From the NCBI GenBank assembly GCA_029051915.1, contig JAIDKM010000009.1, positions 1-12,416 on the forward strand: a DNA stretch of 12,416 nt. Direction: 5' to 3'. Positions 7,416 through 12,416 of the stretch are shown here, one piece after another. Position 1 is the first letter of the stretch. The number at the start of each line of letters is the position of its first letter. Source of the DNA: Alistipes sp. (GTDB lineage Bacteria; Bacteroidota; Bacteroidia; Bacteroidales; Rikenellaceae). Both the position numbers and the translations under genes were made by a program. Below the pieces are notes generated by a model. That model was not told the DNA's origin and searched no databases. It saw only the letters and a program-made list of their open reading frames with translations.

Positions 7416-9734
7416 ATGCTGCATAAAATACGATCGATTCTCCTGGCCGCGCTGCTCGGACTGACGGCCGCGGCACCGGCGTGGGCGGCGGCTCCCGGGC
7501 CTGCACGACGCGGGGTAGGCGTGGTGATGAGCGGCGGCGGCGCGAAGGGTCTCTACCACATCGGCGTGCTGGAGGCGCTCGAAGAGGAGGGCGTGCCGAT
7601 CGACTACGTGGCCGGCACCTCGATGGGCTCGATCGTCGCGGCGATGTACGCCGCGGGCTATTCGCCGGCCGAGATGCGGGCGATCGTCGTGTCGGGAGCG
7701 GTCAAGGAGTGGGTGTCGGGACGCATCGACCCGATCCGCTACATGTCCTACTACCGCCAGATGAACCGCAGACCCTCGCTCGTCAGCTTCCGCTTCGACC
7801 TGAACAACCCCGGCCGCAAGTTCCGCGTACCGACCAACCTGATCTCCTCGACGCAGATCGACATGGCTTTCGCCGAACTTTTCGCCCCGGCGGCGACCGC
7901 TTCGGCCGGCGACTTCGACCGGCTGATGGTACCCTTTCTCTGCGTGGCCAGCGACATGAACCACCGCGCACCCGTCGTGCTGCGCGACGGCGACCTGGGC
8001 GAAGCCGTCCGGTCGTCGATGTCCATTCCACTGGTATTCAAACCCGTATCGCGCGACTCGATGCTGCTCTACGACGGCGGCATCTACGACAACTACCCCT
8101 GGCGGCCGCTCGACGAAGCCTTCCGGCCCGCGCTCATCATCGGCTCGATCTGCACCAAAGGCAACACCCCGCCGACTCCGGAGAGCGGAATTCTGGATCA
8201 GGCCTTCATGCTGGCGATGCACGACACCGACTACACGCTGCCCGAAGACCGGAGCGTAACGATCCGCCGGGCCATCGAAGCGGGAATGCTCGACTTCGAC
8301 CAGGCCGATGCGATCATGGATGCGGGCTACGCCGACGCGAAGGCGGCCATGCCGCAGATCCGGGAACGGATCGCCGCGCGCTGCACGCCCGAAGAGTATG
8401 CGGCCCGGCGCGAAACCTTCCGGGCCCGCTGTCCGAAGCTGATCTTCGACGACTACCGCCTCGAAGGGCTGACCCGAGCCCAGAGCGCCTACATGCGCGA
8501 CTTCATCCGGGCGGATCGCCGCACCCCGGGCCGGCAACGGCAGATGGAGTTCGCCGAACTGCGCGACAACCTGTACAACATGCTGGCCGACGGCGATTTC
8601 ACGATGGACTATCCCACCGTGCGCTACGACTCCCTGCGCCAACGCTACTCCTTCGCTGCGAAGTTCGGCACCAAGCCCGATTTCCGCCTGACGGTCGGCG
8701 GCAACGCCTCCTCCACGGCGTTCAACCAGGTGTACCTGGGACTCGACTACCAACGAGTCGGCCGCGCAGCCCAACAATTCGACCTCGACCTCTATCTTGG
8801 GCCCCTCTACACGTGGGGCACGATCGGCGGCCGCACGGACTTCTATGTAGGCTGGCCGCTCTTTCTGGACTACTCCTACAACTTCTCGGTGAGCAACTTC
8901 AGCCACGGATCGTTCGGCCGGCTGACGCGCATCGACAACACGGAACCGGTCAGACAGAACGAACAGTTTCTGTCGGCAGGGATGGGTCTGCCCCTCACGC
9001 AACGCAGCGTATTCACGCTTCAGGCCAACGGCGGCAGCACCAACTACCGCTACGACGACTCCGACGACGAGACCGACCACACGCGTTTCACCTACCTGGG
9101 ATTCAAAGCCGAAGTTACGCGCAACACCCTGGACAAGATCCTCTACCCGCGACGCGGCACCGAACTGACGCTGTCGGCGATCTACATCCGCGGCCGCGAC
9201 AAATTCCGGCCTGCCGACGAGGGCGTCTTCACCGACAAAGCGACGCGCCAATGGTTCGGAGGCCGTTTTTCGTGGGATCTCTACTTCGACATTCCCCGCT
9301 GCGACTGGTTCTCGCTGGGAATCGACCTCGACGCCGTCCTGACCGACGTACCCGCCTTCACGACGCGCGAAGCCACGCGCATGTCGATGCCGGCCTATGC
9401 ACCCGTGCCGCACTCGCAGATGATCTACATGCCCGATTTCCGGGCCCGGCGCTTCGTGGCGGGCGGTCTGATGCCGACATTCGACCTGATGCCCAACTTT
9501 TTCTTCCGCACGGGATTCTACGCCATGCTGCGCGAACGCCGGGCAGCGCGCTCGGCCGCGGGACGCCCCGACGAACGCTGGCACTACATTGCCGAAGCGT
9601 CGCTGGTCTACCACACGCCGATCGGCCCGGTGAGTCTGGCGCTCACCAAATACGACCTCCGCGACTGGCGGAACATGTACCTGACCTTCAACTTCGGATA
9701 TGCCATCTTCGCGCCCCGGGGAACGTTCTACTGA
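7416..9734 (+). CDS. Patatin-like phospholipase with POTRA-like segment and C-terminal outer-membrane beta-barrel
   Basis: Starting at the ATG at 7416 gives 772 residues; an in-frame ATG at 7389 would add nine. I prefer 7416 because MLHKIRSILLAALLGL begins a normal Sec signal peptide (cleavage near AWA-AAP) and because the predicted transcription start leaves almost no leader for 7389. The patatin hydrolase domain (about residues 32-300) has the GGGAKG oxyanion loop at 40-45, the nucleophile Ser69 in GTSMG, and the catalytic Asp220 in DGG, so the Ser-Asp dyad is intact. A region near 340-415 looks like one POTRA domain. The remainder is rich in alternating aromatic strands and ends in an aromatic residue, as expected of a BamA/Omp85-type barrel. 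The layout resembles PlpD-like type Vd proteins. It probably hydrolyses acyl lipids, but its substrate and whether the patatin domain reaches the cell surface are not shown by the sequence. Confidence 0.92.
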   Translation: MLHKIRSILLAALLGLTAAAPAWAAAPGPARRGVGVVMSGGGAKGLYHIGVLEALEEEGVPIDYVAGTSMGSIVAAMYAAGYSPAEMRAIVVSGAVKEWVSGRIDPIRYMSYYRQMNRRPSLVSFRFDLNNPGRKFRVPTNLISSTQIDMAFAELFAPAATASAGDFDRLMVPFLCVASDMNHRAPVVLRDGDLGEAVRSSMSIPLVFKPVSRDSMLLYDGGIYDNYPWRPLDEAFRPALIIGSICTKGNTPPTPESGILDQAFMLAMHDTDYTLPEDRSVTIRRAIEAGMLDFDQADAIMDAGYADAKAAMPQIRERIAARCTPEEYAARRETFRARCPKLIFDDYRLEGLTRAQSAYMRDFIRADRRTPGRQRQMEFAELRDNLYNMLADGDFTMDYPTVRYDSLRQRYSFAAKFGTKPDFRLTVGGNASSTAFNQVYLGLDYQRVGRAAQQFDLDLYLGPLYTWGTIGGRTDFYVGWPLFLDYSYNFSVSNFSHGSFGRLTRIDNTEPVRQNEQFLSAGMGLPLTQRSVFTLQANGGSTNYRYDDSDDETDHTRFTYLGFKAEVTRNTLDKILYPRRGTELTLSAIYIRGRDKFRPADEGVFTDKATRQWFGGRFSWDLYFDIPRCDWFSLGIDLDAVLTDVPAFTTREATRMSMPAYAPVPHSQMIYMPDFRARRFVAGGLMPTFDLMPNFFFRTGFYAMLRERRAARSAAGRPDERWHYIAEASLVYHTPIGPVSLALTKYDLRDWRNMYLTFNFGYAIFAPRGTFY

Positions 9735-9743
9735 CGGACAACG

Positions 9744-9787
9744 AAAAAAGAAGAGGAGCCTGGAAAATCCAGGCTCCTCCCTTTTTT
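9744..9787. terminator. Bidirectional intrinsic terminator between convergent genes
   Basis: A perfect 11-bp inverted repeat (GAGGAGCCTGG at 9753-9763 and CCAGGCTCCTC at 9769-9779) encloses the 5-nt loop AAAAT. It is flanked by six A at 9744-9749 and six T at 9782-9787, so either strand yields a hairpin followed by a U-run. It lies between the patatin stop codon (9732-9734) and the M13 stop codon (9801-9803) and should end both transcripts. Confidence 0.92.
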
Positions 9788-9800
9788 ATGAAAACGAAGT

Positions 9801-11831
9801 CTACCAGATGATCACACGCTCCTCCTCGGGCATGAACATCTCGCCGTCGGTGATGCCGAAAGCGTCGTAGAAAGTCTGCAAGTTGCGCAGCGTAGCATTG
9901 ACGCGCCACTTGCCGAGCGAATGGACGTCGAGCTTCGTGAGCCGCGCGATCTCTTCGTCGCGGATGTTCTGCGCCCAGAGGGTCGCATAACCCAGATAGA
10001 AGCGCTGAGCGTCCGTAAAACCGTCGATCGGAGCCGGGGCGGCCTTCCCCTCCAGCGAGTTGCGATAAGCCGTCCAAGCGACGCGCAGACCGCCCTGATC
10101 GGCGATGTTCTCGCCCAGGCACAACGAACCGTTGGCGTAGATCGCGGGCTGATCCTCCGTGGCGGGCAGCACCTCGATGGCATCGAACTGCTTGACGAGG
10201 ATATCGGTCTTGGCCTTGAACGCCGCAGCGTCGGCCTCCGTCCACCAGTTGTTCATGTTGCCGTCCTTGTCGAAGTTGCGGCCCTGGTCGTCGAATCCGT
10301 GGGTCATCTCGTGGCCGATCACCACGCCGATAGCGCCGTAGTTCACGGCATCGTCGGCCGCGGGATTGAAGAACGGCGGCTGGAGAATGGCGGCCGGGAA
10401 ACAGATCTCGTTGGTCGTGGGGTTGTAGTAGGCGTTGACCATCTGCGGCGGCATGTGCCACTCGGCCTTGTCGACGGGCTTACCCAGCTCGGCGATGTTG
10501 TCGGCCGTATACCAGATGCTGGCGTTGACGATATTCTCCCAGTAGCTCTTCGACGGATCGATCTTGAGCGTCGAATAATCCTTCCACTTGTCGGGATAAC
10601 CGATCTTCACCGTAAACGACGCCAGCTTCTCCTGTGCACGCGCTTTGGTCTCGTCGGACATCCAGTCGAGGTCGGCGATGTGCTGCGAAAGAGCCGTCTG
10701 CAGGTTCTTCACCAGCTCGAGCATGCGAACCTTGTCCTCCTCGGGGAAGTATTTGGCCACGTACATCTCGCCGACGGCCTCCGACAAGGTGCTGTTGGGC
10801 ACCGACATGGCACGCTTCCAACGGGGTTTCATCTCCTTCTGTCCGGCCATCGTCTTGCCGAAGAACTCGAACGCGGCGTTCTGGAAATCGTCGCTCAGAT
10901 ACGAAGCGGCCGAGTTGATATACTTGGCGGCGAGGTAGTAACGGATGTCGTCGAGCGACGCTTTCTTGAGCAGGTCGTTGGCGCTGGCGAGCGACGAAGC
11001 GGTAGTTACGATGATCGTATCGAAATCGCCGATGCCGAGGATCCGGTAATAGGTCGGCCAGTCGATGGCATCGTAGGTCTTCTCGAAATCGGCTCTCGAC
11101 GTGGGGTTGTACTGCCTGGTGATGTCGCGCAGCTCGACGTTCGACCACATCTTCTCGGCCAGGCGGGTTTCGATCGACATCACGCCGTCGACGGCCGTGG
11201 CGACCTCCGCCTCGGGCATACCGACGAGGGTGAAGAGGGTAGCGAGGTAGGTTCTATAGGCCTCGCGGAACTTTTCGTTCTCGGCATCGAGGTAATAATC
11301 GCGGTTGCCCATCATCAGACCCGACTGCGACGCATAGAGCGCATTCATCGAGCTGTTCATCAGGTCGGCCTCGACACCGAGCGAGAAGAAGGGCGAAGCG
11401 ACCGACGCATGGAGCCGGGCGATGGCATCGGTCAACTGACCCCGGCAGTCGATGGCCAGCAGCTCGTCGACGACCGCCTTGACGGGCGCGGCGCCCTCGG
11501 CGTTGAGCCGTACGGAGTCGAGACCCATCTTATAGAGATCGGAGATCTTCTGCTCGACGGAGCCGGGCTCGGTCTTCCGCGAAGTCATGTCGGCGAAGAG
11601 TTCGTTGATGCGAACCTCGTTGTTCTCGCGCAGCACGTCGAACGAACCGTAGCGCGAAAACTCGGGTTTCAAGGGGTTGCGCTCCTGCCAGCCGCCCGTG
11701 GCATACTGGTAGAAATCGGCATTGGGAGCGACCGAGAGGTCGAAGTTCTCCTTGTCGATGGCCGGAACGTTCCGGCCGCTTTGACAACTTGCCATACAAG
11801 CCATTGTGAACAAGATAAGGATTTTTTTCAT
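9801..11831 (-). CDS. M13-family (neprilysin/PepO-like) zinc metallopeptidase, probable lipoprotein
   Basis: A complete 676-residue M13 peptidase. The zinc site is HEMTH at 507-511 with the third ligand E574 in ENIAD (574-578). NAYYNP upstream is the family substrate-binding motif. VHSLGKWRVN near the C-terminus carries the conserved His and Arg that bind the substrate and transition state, and the protein ends in VIIW, like the tryptophan terminus of the family. The N-terminus MKKILILFTMACMASC is a short lipoprotein-type signal. C16 (preceded by MAS) is the best lipidation site, with C12 as an alternative. No acidic residues follow the Cys, so the known Bacteroidetes surface-export signal is not evident and periplasmic anchoring is more likely. 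M13 enzymes cut oligopeptides. No clear promoter is visible in the 64 nt separating it from pgk. Confidence 0.96.
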   Translation of the reverse strand: MKKILILFTMACMASCQSGRNVPAIDKENFDLSVAPNADFYQYATGGWQERNPLKPEFSRYGSFDVLRENNEVRINELFADMTSRKTEPGSVEQKISDLYKMGLDSVRLNAEGAAPVKAVVDELLAIDCRGQLTDAIARLHASVASPFFSLGVEADLMNSSMNALYASQSGLMMGNRDYYLDAENEKFREAYRTYLATLFTLVGMPEAEVATAVDGVMSIETRLAEKMWSNVELRDITRQYNPTSRADFEKTYDAIDWPTYYRILGIGDFDTIIVTTASSLASANDLLKKASLDDIRYYLAAKYINSAASYLSDDFQNAAFEFFGKTMAGQKEMKPRWKRAMSVPNSTLSEAVGEMYVAKYFPEEDKVRMLELVKNLQTALSQHIADLDWMSDETKARAQEKLASFTVKIGYPDKWKDYSTLKIDPSKSYWENIVNASIWYTADNIAELGKPVDKAEWHMPPQMVNAYYNPTTNEICFPAAILQPPFFNPAADDAVNYGAIGVVIGHEMTHGFDDQGRNFDKDGNMNNWWTEADAAAFKAKTDILVKQFDAIEVLPATEDQPAIYANGSLCLGENIADQGGLRVAWTAYRNSLEGKAAPAPIDGFTDAQRFYLGYATLWAQNIRDEEIARLTKLDVHSLGKWRVNATLRNLQTFYDAFGITDGEMFMPEEERVIIW

Positions 11832-11866
11832 TCTGCTATCGATTTTGAAGGTTTCTTCCGAATTGG

Positions 11867-11891
11867 AAAAGGCCGCTGCGAGCGGCCTTTT
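11867..11891 (-). terminator. Intrinsic terminator downstream of pgk
   Basis: The inverted repeat GGCCGCT (11871-11877) and AGCGGCC (11881-11887) has a 3-nt loop and is extended by A:T pairs (AAAA on the left, TTTT on the right). Read on the minus strand it is a hairpin ending in a short U-run, 5 nt after the pgk stop codon. It separates pgk from the M13 gene, although the U-run is short and some read-through is possible. Confidence 0.8.
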
Positions 11892-11895
11892 TCTG

Positions 11896-12416
11896 TTATT
11901 CGCGGATCGCCGCTACGCCGGGCAGATCGCCGAACTCGATGTATTCGAGCAGCGCGCCGCCGCCCGTCGAGATGTAGGATACCTGGTCGGCCAGGCCGAA
12001 CTTGTTGACGCAGGCTACCGAGTCGCCGCCGCCGATGAGCGAGTAGGCGCCGTTCTTCGTAGCCTCGGCGATGGCCAGGGCCACCTCCTTGGAGCCGGTC
12101 GCGAACTTGTCGATCTCGAAGACGCCCACGGGGCCGTTCCACAAGATCGTCTTGCAGCCGAGGATATGCTCGCGGAAGGCTTTCTTGCCCTGGTCGGCGA
12201 TGTCGACACCCTCCCAGCCGTCGGGAATGTCGTTGGCCGGCGCGGACTTCGTATTGGCGTTCTGCGAGAAGTCGTCGGCGATCAATGCGTCGGGCGACAT
12301 GACGAGTTTCACGCCCTTCTGCTTGGCCAGCTCCAGGATTTCGAGCGCCACGGGGAACATGTCGGGCTCGCAGATCGACTTGCCGACCTTGCCGCCCTGA
12401 GCCGCTGCGAACGTAT
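11896..12416 (-). CDS. pgk: Phosphoglycerate kinase, C-terminal part (gene begins beyond the window edge)
   Basis: This is the last 173 codons of pgk; the frame is open to the right edge, so the start lies outside. The enzyme transfers phosphate between 1,3-bisphosphoglycerate and ADP in glycolysis, in the cytoplasm. Visible landmarks of the nucleotide-binding C-terminal domain are [17 protein letters not shown] near the edge, [21 protein letters not shown], the phosphate-loop [12 protein letters not shown], and STGGGALLE close to the C-terminus ending LPGVAAIRE. An internal ATG at 12360 is not the start, because conserved PGK sequence continues upstream of it. A hairpin terminator follows directly. 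Confidence 0.98.
   Translation of the reverse strand, partial: TFAAAQGGKVGKSICEPDMFPVALEILELAKQKGVKLVMSPDALIADDFSQNANTKSAPANDIPDGWEGVDIADQGKKAFREHILGCKTILWNGPVGVFEIDKFATGSKEVALAIAEATKNGAYSLIGGGDSVACVNKFGLADQVSYISTGGGALLEYIEFGDLPGVAAIRE

Noticed and set aside
7386..9614. A 742-codon open frame antisense to the patatin gene
   Set aside because: It mirrors the real gene and arises from GC-rich codon bias. Its composition is Val-, Gly- and His-rich with no recognisable domain, and it runs through a clearly functional patatin/barrel gene.
7481..9811. A 776-codon plus-strand frame overlapping the patatin gene in another phase
   Set aside because: The sequence is Arg- and Pro-rich without domains, while the overlapping frame has a full catalytic dyad, signal peptide and barrel.
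11838..11866. Short inverted repeat (GAAG...CTTC) in front of the M13 gene as a regulatory hairpin
   Set aside because: A 4-bp stem is expected by chance and nothing else supports it.
9921..12008. A 695-codon open frame antisense to the M13 peptidase, the terminator and the end of pgk
   Set aside because: It is a low-complexity reverse-strand shadow crossing two unrelated genes and a terminator, with no family motif.

Overview
The window looks like chromosomal core DNA from a GC-rich member of the Bacteroidales. Alistipes or another Rikenellaceae genus is my best guess; this is inferred from gene types and base composition, not from a database search. Support comes from matches to the Bacteroidetes promoter -7 element (TAnnTTTG) between pheS and the patatin gene, from a Bacteroidetes-type YbeY active site, from a THUMP-like methyltransferase of the kind found in this phylum, and from ComEC without a beta-lactamase domain. 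No mobile element, CRISPR array, tRNA, rRNA or foreign-looking island is visible. No stretch above 300 bases lacks a gene.

Layout. Positions 1-7341 hold seven genes, all on the minus strand and very tightly packed. In order of transcription (right to left) they are pheS, a secreted TPR protein, a catalytically degenerate EnvC/LytM protein, ybeY, comEC, a THUMP-like-domain methyltransferase, and the start of a YihY/BrkB-family membrane protein cut by the window edge. Intergenic gaps are 8, 13, 1 and 78 nt, followed by overlaps of 14 nt and 4 nt (ATGA). This is most simply read as one operon driven from the promoter in front of pheS. The 7342-7415 gap separates pheS from a plus-strand gene for an outer-membrane patatin phospholipase (7416-9734). 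That gene converges on a minus-strand M13 metallopeptidase lipoprotein (9801-11831), and the two share a symmetrical terminator hairpin. The window ends in the C-terminal part of phosphoglycerate kinase (minus strand, 11896 to beyond the edge), which has its own hairpin terminator.

How the genes fit together. The operon joins translation (pheS), 16S rRNA maturation (ybeY) and probable RNA methylation with envelope genes (EnvC-like amidase activator, TPR protein, YihY) and DNA uptake (ComEC). The patatin and M13 proteins are envelope hydrolases. I see no previously undescribed defence, mobile or RNA system. The points most worth checking are the face-to-face promoters at pheS/patatin, which also bear on the patatin start codon, the altered metal and arginine positions of YbeY, and the loss of every zinc ligand in the EnvC-like protein.
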